The notes under the pieces were generated by a model. That model ran no database searches, was not told the origin of the DNA, and saw only the letters and a program-made list of their open reading frames with translations. 64,000 nucleotides of DNA. Source: Agromyces protaetiae (GTDB taxonomy: Bacteria; Actinomycetota; Actinomycetes; Actinomycetales; Microbacteriaceae). Position 1 is the first letter of the stretch. Every line of letters begins with the position of its first letter. Where the stretch lies: assembly GCF_004135405.1 (NCBI RefSeq), contig NZ_CP035491.1, positions 930,001 to 994,000 on the forward strand, in the 5' to 3' direction. Below are positions 23,374-31,283 of this stretch, piece by piece. A program made the position numbers and the translations under genes.

Positions 23374-24363
23374 ATGAGCACTGGAACACCGATCCCCGAC
23401 GCCGCGACGGATCCCCGCATCGACCCGGGCATCCGCCCCATGCTCGCCGAGCTCAACAAGGATCCCTCGCCGTTCTGGCTGCTTCCCGGCGACCAGGTGC
23501 GCGCGACCCTCGCCGGGTTGCAGGCCACCGCGCCCCGCGATCTCTCCGGGATCACGGTCGAGGAGAAGAACATCGAGGTCGACGGCGTCGACGTGATGAT
23601 CTACATTCAACGCCCGGAAGGGGCGAGCGCCGCCCTGCCCGTCATCCTGTTCCTTCACGGCGGCGTGTGGATCGCCGGGGACTTCAACAACCACCAAGGC
23701 CTCAGCCGCGACCTGGTCGTCTCCACCGGCTACGCGGCGGTGTTCGTGGAGTACACGCCGATCCCCGACGCCATCTACCCCACTCAGCTGCACCAGTGCC
23801 TCGCGGCGCTCAAGTGGATCGGTCGCGAGGGGACGGACAACGGTCTCGACGCCACTCGCGTGGCGGTCGTCGGCAACAGCGTCGGCGGCGACCTCACCGC
23901 CGCACTGTCCCTCTACGTCAAGGATCACCCCGACGAGCACGCGCCGGACATCAAGACACAGGTGCTGCTCTTCCCGGCGCTCGACTCGAACGTCGACACC
24001 CAGTCGTACGAGGACTTCGCCGAAGGCAGATTCCTCGCCAAGGACTTCATGAAGTTCGGCTGGGACACCTACACGCCCACCGACGCGACCCGCAACGACA
24101 TCTACGCGGCGCCGCTCAAGGCGAGCCTCGAACAGCTCAAGGGGCTCCCTCCCGCACTCATCCTCGTCGACGAGAACGACCCGTTGCGCGACGAGGGCAT
24201 CGCCTACGGCCGCAGACTCCGAGAAGCCGGGGTCGCGGCGACGACGGTCGAGTACATCGGCCTCATCCACGACTGGATGCTCCTGAACCCGATCCAAGGG
24301 GTGCCGGGTGTCGAGGCGTCGTTCCGACAGGTCGCCGCGGAGCTCGAGCACCACCTGGGCTGA
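23374..24363 (+). CDS. Alpha/beta hydrolase, hormone-sensitive-lipase family
   Basis: Esterase/lipase-like protein (329 aa). The oxyanion motif FLHGGVW is followed by the nucleophile elbow GNSVGGD (family norm GDSAGG), a catalytic-Asp region LVDENDPLRDEG and His in GLIHDWM. No signal peptide, so cytoplasmic. Start ATG 23374 has GGAG 9 nt upstream; the in-frame ATG 23344, 7 nt after TACGGT, is a leaderless alternative adding 10 residues. It is divergent from the LAL regulator, a typical regulator/esterase pair. Substrate unknown. Confidence 0.85.
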   Translation: MSTGTPIPDAATDPRIDPGIRPMLAELNKDPSPFWLLPGDQVRATLAGLQATAPRDLSGITVEEKNIEVDGVDVMIYIQRPEGASAALPVILFLHGGVWIAGDFNNHQGLSRDLVVSTGYAAVFVEYTPIPDAIYPTQLHQCLAALKWIGREGTDNGLDATRVAVVGNSVGGDLTAALSLYVKDHPDEHAPDIKTQVLLFPALDSNVDTQSYEDFAEGRFLAKDFMKFGWDTYTPTDATRNDIYAAPLKASLEQLKGLPPALILVDENDPLRDEGIAYGRRLREAGVAATTVEYIGLIHDWMLLNPIQGVPGVEASFRQVAAELEHHLG

Positions 24364-24412
24364 GGCGCATCCGGCTCGCAGGGGAAGGACCGCCGCTCGG
24401 TCCGTCCCCTGT

Positions 24413-24480
24413 CGGCGCCGGTGGTCTCGATACGCTTCGCTACTCGGCCACCGGGGCTTCGCTACTCGACCACCGGCCCG
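24413..24480 (+). repeat. REP-like repeat, right copy (one and a half units)
   Basis: CGGCGCCGGTGGTCTCGATA ... GCTACTCGGCCACCGG followed by a partial second unit GCTTCGCTACTCGACCACCGG. It sits between the esterase stop and the dcd promoter, in the same orientation as the copy at 20461. Confidence 0.8.
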
Positions 24481-24485
24481 CTCGC

Positions 24486-24491
24486 TAGGCT
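24486..24491 (+). promoter_or_regulatory. -10 element, leaderless promoter of dcd
   Basis: TAGGCT ends 7 nt before GTG 24499 and directly follows the REP-like repeat. Confidence 0.55.
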
Positions 24492-24498
24492 GGCTGCC

Positions 24499-25104
24499 GT
24501 GCTGCTCTCCGACCGCGACATCCGTGCCGAGCTCGAGCTGGGGCGCATCGCCCTCGAACCGTCCGATCCGTCGATGCTCCAGCCGTCGAGCGTCGACGTG
24601 CGCCTCGACCGGTACTTCCGGCTGTTCGACAACCACAAGTACCCGTTCATCGACCCGGCCGAAGATCAGCCCGAGTTGACGCACCTCATCGAGGTGGCGC
24701 CCGACGAGGCGTTCGTGCTGCACCCGGGCGAGTTCGTGCTCGCGTCGACGTTCGAGGCGGTCACCCTCCCAGACGACGTTGCGGCGCGTCTCGAGGGCAA
24801 GAGCTCGCTCGGTCGGCTCGGCCTCCTCACGCACTCGACGGCGGGCTTCATCGACCCGGGCTTCACGGGGCATGTGACCCTCGAGCTGTCGAACGTCGCG
24901 ACGCTGCCGATCAAACTGTGGCCGGGCATGAAGATCGGCCAGATGTGCTTCTTCCGGCTCTCGTCGCCGGCGGAGAAGCCCTATGGGTCGGCGGGCTACT
25001 CGAACCGCTATCAGGGGCAGCGCGGGCCGACGGCGTCGCGTTCGTTCCAGAACTTCCACCGCACCGACGTCGGCGTCACCGACGCGGGCGCGGCCGGCAA
25101 CTGA
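24499..25104 (+). CDS. dcd: dCTP deaminase, probably dUMP-forming
   Basis: A 201-aa cytoplasmic enzyme of deoxynucleotide metabolism converting dCTP to dUTP or directly to dUMP. It begins [21 protein letters not shown] and carries the family core [34 protein letters not shown], then [14 protein letters not shown] and [16 protein letters not shown]. The sequence is very close in pattern to the bifunctional deaminase/dUTPase described in Mycobacterium tuberculosis. An open reading frame extends upstream through the REP repeat, but GTG 24499 is the natural start: it matches family N-termini and follows a -10. Confidence 0.93.
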   Translation: MLLSDRDIRAELELGRIALEPSDPSMLQPSSVDVRLDRYFRLFDNHKYPFIDPAEDQPELTHLIEVAPDEAFVLHPGEFVLASTFEAVTLPDDVAARLEGKSSLGRLGLLTHSTAGFIDPGFTGHVTLELSNVATLPIKLWPGMKIGQMCFFRLSSPAEKPYGSAGYSNRYQGQRGPTASRSFQNFHRTDVGVTDAGAAGN

Positions 25105-25146
25105 GCCTCGGCGCCGGCTGCGACCGGGCGACCGGATGCCCCGGGG

Positions 25147-26139
25147 TCACTGCGCGATCGAGCGGTGACGCGCGCGGAGCGCGTGTCCGACCCGGGGAGC
25201 GATCCACGCCGCCGCGAACGCGAGGGCGACGCCCGCGAGGGTGAGCCCGACGCGTTCGGCGAACCAGTACGACGACGTGTGCTCGCCCGACAGTTCGAGG
25301 AGCGAGAGCACGATGATCGTCGAGAAGAAGGCGGTCACGTACCAGCGGCTTCCGGATGTCGCGGCCGCACCTGCGAGGGCCGCGACGGCGAGGAGCGCGA
25401 GCACCGGCCCCGACGGCTCGAACGCGGCGACGGCGCACGCGACGATTGCTCCCGCGACCACGGCGATGGAGCGGGCGAGCCCGCGTGAGTGAAGGAGCGC
25501 TTCGTCGGGTCGGCTCACGAGGAGCGCCGCCGTGACGCCCCACCCCGGGTGGTCGGCGCCGAGCGCGAATCCGAGTGCTGCGGCGACCGCCGCGGCGAGG
25601 CCGATCTGGACGCCGTAGCGGACCATCGCGGCGCGCTGCGCGAGGCGCCGCGGCGGTCGGGGCGCGTCGTCGTGGATCGAGGGCCACAACAGTGAGACGA
25701 GCCACGCATAGACCGAACCGGTGAGCAGGAGCAGCCCCGTCAACGCGCCGGAGGCGGGGCTCGAGACGGAGAGGCCCGCCCCGACGAGCGGCAAGCCGAG
25801 TGCGAGGTTCAGCGGTGCGAGGCGGCGGTGTGCGTCGGCGGAGGCGCCCGCGACGAGCACGCAGAGCGCGAAGATGACCGGAACCGCGACGATCGGCAGG
25901 GGTGCGAGCAGCGAGCCGACGAACATGGAGGCGCCCGCCACGAACCCGATGAGGATGATCCGCACGCGTTCGGCTCTCGGCCCGCGCATGCCGAGGATCG
26001 CCGCGGGGAGCACGCCGACCGCGAGGGGCAGCCCGACGCTCGGGTCGATCGCCGTGGCGATCGCGGCGGGCGCGCCGAAGACGATCCCGACCGCGAAGTT
26101 CCGCCACGACCAGGTCAGACCGGCGCCCCCCGATGCCAT
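25147..26139 (-). CDS. FUSC-family membrane protein
   Basis: Integral membrane protein of 330 aa with two hydrophobic blocks separated by a hydrophilic stretch (about residues 145-170, WPSIHDDAPRPPRRLAQRAAM). The second block (YGVQIGLAAAVAAALGFALGADHPGWGVTAALLVSRP) has the FUSC / aromatic-acid-exporter signature. Such proteins are putative exporters of aromatic or fusaric-like acids; the substrate here is unknown. Its start lies 25 nt inside the upstream hydrolase gene, so the two are one transcription unit. Confidence 0.75.
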   Translation of the reverse strand: MASGGAGLTWSWRNFAVGIVFGAPAAIATAIDPSVGLPLAVGVLPAAILGMRGPRAERVRIILIGFVAGASMFVGSLLAPLPIVAVPVIFALCVLVAGASADAHRRLAPLNLALGLPLVGAGLSVSSPASGALTGLLLLTGSVYAWLVSLLWPSIHDDAPRPPRRLAQRAAMVRYGVQIGLAAAVAAALGFALGADHPGWGVTAALLVSRPDEALLHSRGLARSIAVVAGAIVACAVAAFEPSGPVLALLAVAALAGAAATSGSRWYVTAFFSTIIVLSLLELSGEHTSSYWFAERVGLTLAGVALAFAAAWIAPRVGHALRARHRSIAQ

Positions 26140-27065
26140 GAGTCAACTGTCCCACGGTCGCTTCGGCCGCGCGACGCATCGAGGGCGGCGAGCCCGCCGG
26201 TCGTGAACGCGGTGACGGCGTCGAGCGTCGCGTCGTTGGCGAGCACGCGCGAGTGGCCGGAGCCTTCGACGACGAGGAGGCGAGCGGCGTCGCCGTGCGC
26301 CGCGAGCAGCCGCTCGGCCTCGGCGAGGGGTATTTCCCGGTCGGAAGCGTCGTGGACGAGGAGGAGCGGCATGTCGTCGGGCAATGGGTGCGCGGCAGCG
26401 TCGAATCGCATCCAGAAGGATGCCTCGTCGCGGGCGCCGAACACGCGCCCCGCGAACCGCGACGCGAGCGACGAGGTCGCGGCCGGTGAGAGCCGCAACG
26501 CTCCGCCGAAGGCGTCGACGAGCATACGTGCGCGAGACACGCCTGCGATCGCGACGACGCCGCCCGCGGTGATGCCTTCACGTACGGCGGTCAGCGCGGC
26601 GAGGGCACCGAACGAGTGCCCGACGATCGCATGGAATCGTCCGTACCGCAGTTGCAGGGCGTCGATCGCGGCGAGCCAGTCGCGGAGGTCGGTGCGGCGC
26701 CCGGGGGAGTCGCCGTTGGCGGGCGCGTCGAACGCGACGACCCGGAACCCCTCGGCGCGGAGCTCGCGCACGATCGGGGCGAATTGAGCGGCGCGGCCGC
26801 GCCAGCCGTGGACGAGGAGCACGACGTCGGCGCCCGTGCCCCACTCGAAGACGGCGAGGTCGAGGCCGCGGACGCGGACGGTCGAGCGGCGGGCGCCTTC
26901 GTGGACGGCGCGTTCGCTCGGCCGTACCGGCAAGCGCGGGCCCGTCGCCCGGAAGAGCGGGAGCGCGAGGCGTGCGGCGAGCGCGGGTGAGACGCGGTCG
27001 GCGGCGCGGGCTGCGGCGACGACGGATGCCGCGGCGGTGCGAGCGGCGAAAGCGACGGGATGCAT
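26115..27065 (-). CDS. Alpha/beta hydrolase
   Basis: A 316-aa alpha/beta-hydrolase. LLVHGWRGRAAQF carries the oxyanion residues, GHSFG the nucleophile Ser, and LLVHDASDREIP and EGSGHSR the Asp and His. The N-terminal 50 residues form a helical, Arg/Ala-rich extension. ATG 27065 is preceded by GGAG. It is divergent from the TetR gene at 27173 across two palindromes, which suggests repression by that protein, and its 3' end overlaps the FUSC gene by 25 nt. The hydrolase and exporter may therefore serve one detoxification response. Confidence 0.82.
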   Translation of the reverse strand: MHPVAFAARTAAASVVAAARAADRVSPALAARLALPLFRATGPRLPVRPSERAVHEGARRSTVRVRGLDLAVFEWGTGADVVLLVHGWRGRAAQFAPIVRELRAEGFRVVAFDAPANGDSPGRRTDLRDWLAAIDALQLRYGRFHAIVGHSFGALAALTAVREGITAGGVVAIAGVSRARMLVDAFGGALRLSPAATSSLASRFAGRVFGARDEASFWMRFDAAAHPLPDDMPLLLVHDASDREIPLAEAERLLAAHGDAARLLVVEGSGHSRVLANDATLDAVTAFTTGGLAALDASRGRSDRGTVDSWHRGAPV

Positions 27066-27120
27066 CGGGGCTCCGATCGAGGGTGCGAAGGACGCCGTGC
27101 CGAGGCATCCGAAGAATACA

Positions 27121-27161
27121 TACGAACGTTCGTACAGTCACTATACGTACGATCGTGCGTA
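27121..27161. promoter_or_regulatory. Two TetR-type palindromes in a divergent promoter
   Basis: TACGAACGTTCGTA (27121-27134, perfect 14-bp dyad) and TACGTACGATCGTGCGTA (27144-27161, one mismatched pair), 23 bp from start to start. They lie between the hydrolase and TetR genes and probably repress both. Confidence 0.7.
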
Positions 27162-27172
27162 AAATCGAGGGC

Positions 27173-27841
27173 ATGATCGACAACGGGACCGACGGGCGAC
27201 GCGCACGCGGGGATGCCGCCCGCAGAGCCGTGCTCGCGCACGCCGTCGACCTCGCCTCGCTCGAAGGCCTCGACCAGCTCTCGATCGGGCGCATCGCGCT
27301 CGCCGCAGGGGTCGGAAAGTCGAACGTCGCGACGCTGTTCGGCAGCAAGGAGCGCCTCCAGCTCGCCGCCGTCGAGGCCGCCCGCGAGCGGTTCCTCGCG
27401 ACCGTCATCGAACCCGCACGCGCGCAGCCCCGAGGCATCCGCCGTGTGCTCGCCCTCCTCGACCGCATGGTCGCCTACTCGCAGGACCGCGTCTTCCCCG
27501 GCGGCTGCTTCTTCTCGGTCGCGGCCGCCGACTTCCACGCGAAGCCCGGCGAGGTGCGCGACGCGATCGTGCTCGCACTCGACGAATGGCACGGGTACAT
27601 CGCGGCTTCGGCACGATTCGGGGTCGCAGCGGGCGAACTCCCGTTCCTCGACGACCCGGCGCAGTTCGCCTTCGAAGTGCAGGGACTCTTCGAGTGGACG
27701 AACCAGCTCGCCCTCCTCCGCGACTCCGACGAACCCTACGAGCGAGCGCGACAGGCGTTCCGCGACCGCCTCGTCGCGGCCGGCGCCGAGCCCGCGCTCG
27801 CCGACCTCGTGCACACGCCGGGCGCGGCGCTGGCGGGCTAG
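27173..27841 (+). CDS. TetR/AcrR-family regulator
   Basis: Repressor of 222 aa. The N-terminal helix-turn-helix (AVDLASLEGLDQLSIGRIALAAGVGKSNVATLFGSKERLQLAAV) is typical TetR; the ligand domain contains GGCFFSVAAADFHAKPGEVRDAI and WTNQLALLRDS. ATG 27173 is chosen; an in-frame GTG at 27155 would place the start inside the second palindrome. Divergent from the hydrolase/FUSC unit, so likely an autoregulated repressor of it. Effector unknown. Confidence 0.85.
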   Translation: MIDNGTDGRRARGDAARRAVLAHAVDLASLEGLDQLSIGRIALAAGVGKSNVATLFGSKERLQLAAVEAARERFLATVIEPARAQPRGIRRVLALLDRMVAYSQDRVFPGGCFFSVAAADFHAKPGEVRDAIVLALDEWHGYIAASARFGVAAGELPFLDDPAQFAFEVQGLFEWTNQLALLRDSDEPYERARQAFRDRLVAAGAEPALADLVHTPGAALAG

Positions 27842-27990
27842 CCGCGGACGCTAGACCCGGATGGGGGGTCTGGCATCAGGGCTGGCCCTGGTGTCTCGGG
27901 GCGAGCGGTCTGCCTACCGTGGCCTCAGCGGAAGACGAACACGATGCCGCGATCTCTGCTGCATCGCCGCAGCCTGGAGGGAGACCCTAC

Positions 27991-28617
27991 ATGACCATCC
28001 ACGAAGACCCAGTGCGTGAGGCGGGCGCCGGCCCCGAGACATCCGCCGCCCTCGACCATGCCGTCGCACTCGAGGCATCCGTCGCATCCGAAGCGTTCGC
28101 CGCGACCGCCCTCGCCGAACTGCGCGACGCGAAGATCGCCGTGCCCACGAGAGGCGGCCGCCTCTCGCCCAGCCAGTGGCGCGACCTCCTGCGCGAACGC
28201 GAAAGCCGACCGTTCGACCTGCTGGACGCCCCGATCGTCGCGCTCAGCGCCCGCCGCCCGTGGGACCCGGCCGCGCGCCTCGACGTGTTCCAGCCGGGCC
28301 GTTGGGACACGACCTACGACCTCGTCTTCCTCGCCTCGGACTACGCCGAGAACAGCCGCTCGATCGGCTACGTCGACTTCGTCGCGCCCGCCGACGGCGT
28401 CTACCTCGTCGCCCTGCGCTTCAGCGGACACCAGACGAGCATGCGGCTGACCGGCCCGTGGGGGCTCGCGTCGACGTCGTCGGCGACGACGAGCGACCAC
28501 CCCACCGTGACCGCGGTCTGGACCGGATCGCTCGGTTCGACGCTGCACTTCTCGTTCTCGCTCACGGGCGGCATCATGGGCTACCTCGAGGAGATCGCGA
28601 TCCACCAGGTGTCGTGA
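27991..28617 (+). CDS. Uncharacterised protein
   Basis: Not recognised. 208 aa with no signal peptide or membrane segment. The first 70 residues are Ala/Glu-rich and probably helical (SAALDHAVALEASVASEAFAATALAELRDA); a Trp/Pro segment (PWDPAARLDVFQPGRWDTTYDLVFLASDY) follows, and the last 90 residues look like alternating beta strands ending SLGSTLHFSFSLTGGIMGYLEEIAIHQVS, reminiscent of a small beta-sandwich or lectin-like domain. GGAGGGA at 27976 precedes ATG. A possible -10 (TACCGT) lies at about 27914. No functional link to its neighbours is apparent. Confidence 0.7.
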   Translation: MTIHEDPVREAGAGPETSAALDHAVALEASVASEAFAATALAELRDAKIAVPTRGGRLSPSQWRDLLRERESRPFDLLDAPIVALSARRPWDPAARLDVFQPGRWDTTYDLVFLASDYAENSRSIGYVDFVAPADGVYLVALRFSGHQTSMRLTGPWGLASTSSATTSDHPTVTAVWTGSLGSTLHFSFSLTGGIMGYLEEIAIHQVS

Positions 28618-28651
28618 GGGTGCCGCGCGTTTGCTCGACGGGCACGCGAAA

Positions 28652-28682
28652 GGGCGGCCGACGCTGGCTGCGCCGACCGCCC
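28652..28682. terminator. Terminator hairpin
   Basis: GGGCGG (28652-28657) pairs with CCGCCC (28677-28682), with CGACGC/GCGCCG continuing inward with mismatches. It lies between two convergent genes. Confidence 0.55.
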
Positions 28683-28720
28683 TGTCGCGGTGTTCGATCA
28701 TCGCCGTCGGCCCGTCTGGA

Positions 28721-28790
28721 ATTCAGGAGATCGAACGCTGTTCAGGAGAGAATCGGAGAATCGTCCTGAACAGCGCGCGAGATCCTGAGA
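28721..28790. repeat. Long palindromic element, TTCAGGA family
   Basis: Two 27-nt arms (28721-28747 and 28764-28790) match at 21 of 27 positions; the inner 12 bp, CGCTGTTCAGGA / TCCTGAACAGCG, are perfect. It is in a convergent intergenic gap. A second element with TTCAGGA ends is at 40124. Confidence 0.65.
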
Positions 28791-28819
28791 CGGATGCCTC
28801 GTGCTGAGCCGTGTTCGCG

Positions 28820-29587
28820 TCAGACGCGCGGCTCGGGGCGACCCGGGCGGCCGTGGCCGCGCCCGTGGCGACGCCCCTCGTGGACGTGCACGTGGACGTG
28901 CACCTCGGGGCCGGCGGCCGGGCCGAAGCCGGGGCGGAAGCCAGGGGCGAAGCCGGGGCCGAATCCCTTGCGGAACTCGCGGCCCGGGCGTGCCGGACGC
29001 TCGCCGCGTCGGCGCTCGCCGTCGGCGCAGCGCTCGTCGCGCCGGGGGCCGAAGCCCGCTCGGTCGAAGCGCGCCGGGCCGAAGCCGTCGTGGTCGTGCC
29101 CGCGGTGCGGATGGCCGTACCCGAAGCGGCGTCCGCCGCGGCGACCGCGGGGGAGCTTGGCGTTCTCGTCCCAGCCGAGCTCGCGCGCGATCTTCTCGAG
29201 CGTGGCGACGGTGGTCTGGAAGTCCTCGGGGCTCACGGCGCCGGCGACGCGGGCGCGGAGCGCCTGCACCTGGTCGAGCAACCGTTCGCGGGCCGTGCGG
29301 CCCTCGTCGGTGAGCGTCGGCGTGGGCGCCTCGGCATCGATCCAGCCGCGCTCGGCGAGGCGCTCGAGGATGCGGGGCTTGCGGGCGAGCCGCTCGGCGA
29401 GGCGCTCGTCGACGGCATCGCCGCCGAGCAGGTTGAGCAGGCGCCAGTCGCGGCGGGTGATGCCGTCGGAGGCGAAGAGGGCCTCCATCTCGGCGGAGAG
29501 CCGGCGGTCGACGGCCTTCAGCCAGAAGCCGAAGGGGCGGCGGTCGGTGGGGAACTGGACGTTCTCGTTCGTGTTCTCGGTGGTCAT
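28820..29587 (-). CDS. MarR-like winged-helix protein with His-rich tail
   Basis: A 255-aa protein. Residues about 15-110 form a MarR-like winged helix (FGFWLKAVDRRLSAEMEALFASDGITRRDWRLLNLL, then LTDEGRTARERLLDQVQALRARV). The remainder is low complexity: GYGHPHRGHDHDGFGP, repeated GFGPGFAPGFRPGF, then HVHVHVHEGRRHGRGHG. The His clusters suggest metal binding. ATG 29587 is preceded by AAGGAAC. It is divergent from a second MarR-like gene across the palindrome at 29694. Confidence 0.75.
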   Translation of the reverse strand: MTTENTNENVQFPTDRRPFGFWLKAVDRRLSAEMEALFASDGITRRDWRLLNLLGGDAVDERLAERLARKPRILERLAERGWIDAEAPTPTLTDEGRTARERLLDQVQALRARVAGAVSPEDFQTTVATLEKIARELGWDENAKLPRGRRGGRRFGYGHPHRGHDHDGFGPARFDRAGFGPRRDERCADGERRRGERPARPGREFRKGFGPGFAPGFRPGFGPAAGPEVHVHVHVHEGRRHGRGHGRPGRPEPRV

Positions 29588-29693
29588 GGGGTGGTTCCTT
29601 TCCTCGGTGCGCTCGGCCTTCGAGCGCCCGGCGCGCGGTGCGCGGTCTTTCGGATGTCTCGAGCCGCGGCCTTCTCGCAGCCTCCGGCTCTTG

Positions 29694-29728
29694 CATGTCA
29701 TGTGACATGTATATGTAGGATGACATGT
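29694..29728. promoter_or_regulatory. MarR-type operator between divergent genes
   Basis: CATGTCA-TG-TGACATG (29694-29709) is a perfect dyad; a further half-site TGACATGT occurs at 29721-29728, just before the start at 29729. Probably the binding site of one or both flanking MarR-type proteins. Confidence 0.7.
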
Positions 29729-30391
29729 ATGTCTGGATCGAGTCAAGCCCCTCACGGCGAACCCACAGGTACGGGCTCCGACCCGATCGCCGCGATCGAG
29801 ACCGCGCTCGCGGCGCTCAGGGGAGGGCGAGTGGGGTTCGGGCCCGGCGGGTTCGGCGGTCCTGGCGGTGGCCCCGGACCTTTCGGACCCTGGTCGACCG
29901 ACGGGCGCGGGCCGTGGGCATTCGGGCCGGGCCGCGGCGAGGGTCGCGAAGGCGCCTTCGACGAGCGCGACCCCGACGGCACCCGACATGGCGGTCCGCA
30001 CCACGGCCGACGCGTGCCGGGCGGATTCGGCGCACCGCACGGCCCCGGAGCCCGCGGCGGACACGCGGCACTGCGCCTGCTCGCCGCGCTCGAGGCATCC
30101 GGACCGTCGTCGATCAGCGACCTCGCGCCCCGCATCGGCGTCGATCAGCCCCGCACGAGCCGCCTCGCGAAAGCGGCGATCGACGTCGGCCACGTGCGGC
30201 GAGAGGTCGACCCGACGGACGCGCGCAGAAGCATCCTCGTCATCACCGAGGCGGGCCGCGAGGCCCTGAAGGCGACCCTCGGTCGCCGGCGCGCCGCCGT
30301 CGAGACCGCGCTCGAAGGCTTCACCGAAGCCGAGCGCGCCGAATTCGCGCGCTTGCTCGCACGCTTCGTGGAGGCCTGGCCGCGCCGCTGA
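29729..30391 (+). CDS. MarR-family regulator with Gly/Pro/His-rich N-terminal part
   Basis: A 220-aa protein. After a short helix, about residues 35-110 are Gly/Pro/Phe/His-rich low-complexity sequence (GGFGGPGGGPGPFGP, DGTRHGGPHHGRRVPGGFG). The C-terminal half is a standard MarR winged helix (AALRLLAALEASGPSSISDLAPRIGVDQPRTSRLAKAAIDVGHVRREVDPTDARRSILVITEAGRE). ATG 29729 is chosen, with AGGA 8 nt upstream. It is divergent from the other MarR-like gene, which carries its low-complexity part at the opposite end; the two may form a joint circuit. Confidence 0.8.
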   Translation: MSGSSQAPHGEPTGTGSDPIAAIETALAALRGGRVGFGPGGFGGPGGGPGPFGPWSTDGRGPWAFGPGRGEGREGAFDERDPDGTRHGGPHHGRRVPGGFGAPHGPGARGGHAALRLLAALEASGPSSISDLAPRIGVDQPRTSRLAKAAIDVGHVRREVDPTDARRSILVITEAGREALKATLGRRRAAVETALEGFTEAERAEFARLLARFVEAWPRR

Positions 30392-30442
30392 CGGCGAGCA
30401 TCGCGCACGACGAGCGGCTGGGCAGCGCGAAGCCGTCGGCGC

Positions 30443-31102
30443 TCAGCCCTCGGGAGTGAGCCGCGCGACGAGCTCGTCGATGACGGTCGAGACGAGGCGC
30501 GGCATCTCGACGGTGTCGGGGTCGAGGAGCCACTGGAACTGCAGGCCGTCCATGACGGCGATGAGGGTGGATGCCGCGTCGAGGAGCGCCTGTTCGTCGG
30601 TCGAGCCCGTGACCTCGCCGAAGACGCCCGCGATCTTGGCGCGGAGCCCTTCGGTGCGGCCGAGGAAGTAGTCGTGCGCGGGGTGCCCGTCGGCGACCGA
30701 CTCGCCCGAGAGCACGGTGTACGCCTGGACGACGCCGCGGCGGCCCGTGTTCTCCTCGACGGTGTCGACGAGGTGCTTGAGGAACGCCGGGCCTTCGGTC
30801 TGCGCCCGTGCCGGCACGCCCGCGGCCTCTTCGCCGTCTCGGTACTTGAGCATCGCGACGAGCAGGCCCTCTTTCGAGCCGAAGTGGTGCAGGACGCCCG
30901 CGTGGGTCATGCCGGCCTCTTCGGCCACTTCGACGAGGGCGCCCTTGTGGTAACCGTGCGCGCCGAACACCTTCATGGCGGCCTTGAGCACGGCTTCGCG
31001 TCGTTCGAGCGTTCGTGCCTGCGGGCGCTGGGCGCGTTCGGCGGCGGGCTTGGCGCGTGCCTCGCTCGGTGCGCTCGGTGCGCTCGCCGCTGACTCCACC
31101 AC
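30443..31102 (-). CDS. TetR-family regulator of the glucosidase/transporter operon
   Basis: A 219-aa TetR regulator. After an Ala/Pro-rich 30-residue lead comes the helix-turn-helix RREAVLKAAMKVFGAHGYHKGALVEVAEEAGMTHAGVLHHFGSKEGLLVAML; the C-terminal domain includes HPAHDYFLGRTEGLRAKIAGVFGEVTGSTDEQALLDAASTLIAVMDGLQFQWLLDP. GTG 31102 is preceded by AAGGGA. It is divergent from the GH3 gene with the 28-bp palindrome at 31192 between them, so it most likely represses the saccharide operon and itself, possibly released by a sugar. Confidence 0.85.
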   Translation of the reverse strand: MVESAASAPSAPSEARAKPAAERAQRPQARTLERREAVLKAAMKVFGAHGYHKGALVEVAEEAGMTHAGVLHHFGSKEGLLVAMLKYRDGEEAAGVPARAQTEGPAFLKHLVDTVEENTGRRGVVQAYTVLSGESVADGHPAHDYFLGRTEGLRAKIAGVFGEVTGSTDEQALLDAASTLIAVMDGLQFQWLLDPDTVEMPRLVSTVIDELVARLTPEG

Positions 31103-31170
31103 GGTGTTCCCTTCTTCGCTGCGGATGAGTGCAGCATTCCACGTCGGACGGTGCCGACGCCATGAGGCTA

Positions 31171-31190
31171 CGTTACCGAACCGTTACCGA
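31171..31190. repeat. 11-bp-period direct repeat next to the operator
   Basis: CGTTACCGA occurs at 31171-31179 and 31182-31190, one helical turn apart, immediately beside the TetR palindrome. Could be a second protein's binding site. Confidence 0.5.
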
Positions 31191-31191
31191 T

Positions 31192-31219
31192 CACACTTAC
31201 TTACAAGTCAGTAAGTGTG
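31192..31219. promoter_or_regulatory. TetR-type operator
   Basis: CACACTTACT / AGTAAGTGTG, perfect 10-bp arms around an 8-nt spacer, between the divergent TetR and GH3 genes. Confidence 0.8.
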
Positions 31220-31283
31220 TCACGATGACTGCCGTCACCTCAATGACACCTCGACGAAGAGACCGGAACAGGAGTGCCACGGC

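Noticed and set aside
28721..28790. Ends of an insertion sequence
   Set aside because: No transposase lies between or near the arms and no target duplication is visible; it is only a hairpin.
28811..29728. Upstream extension of the second MarR frame
   Set aside because: It reads antisense through the first MarR-like gene; the operator and the AGGA site place the start at 29729.
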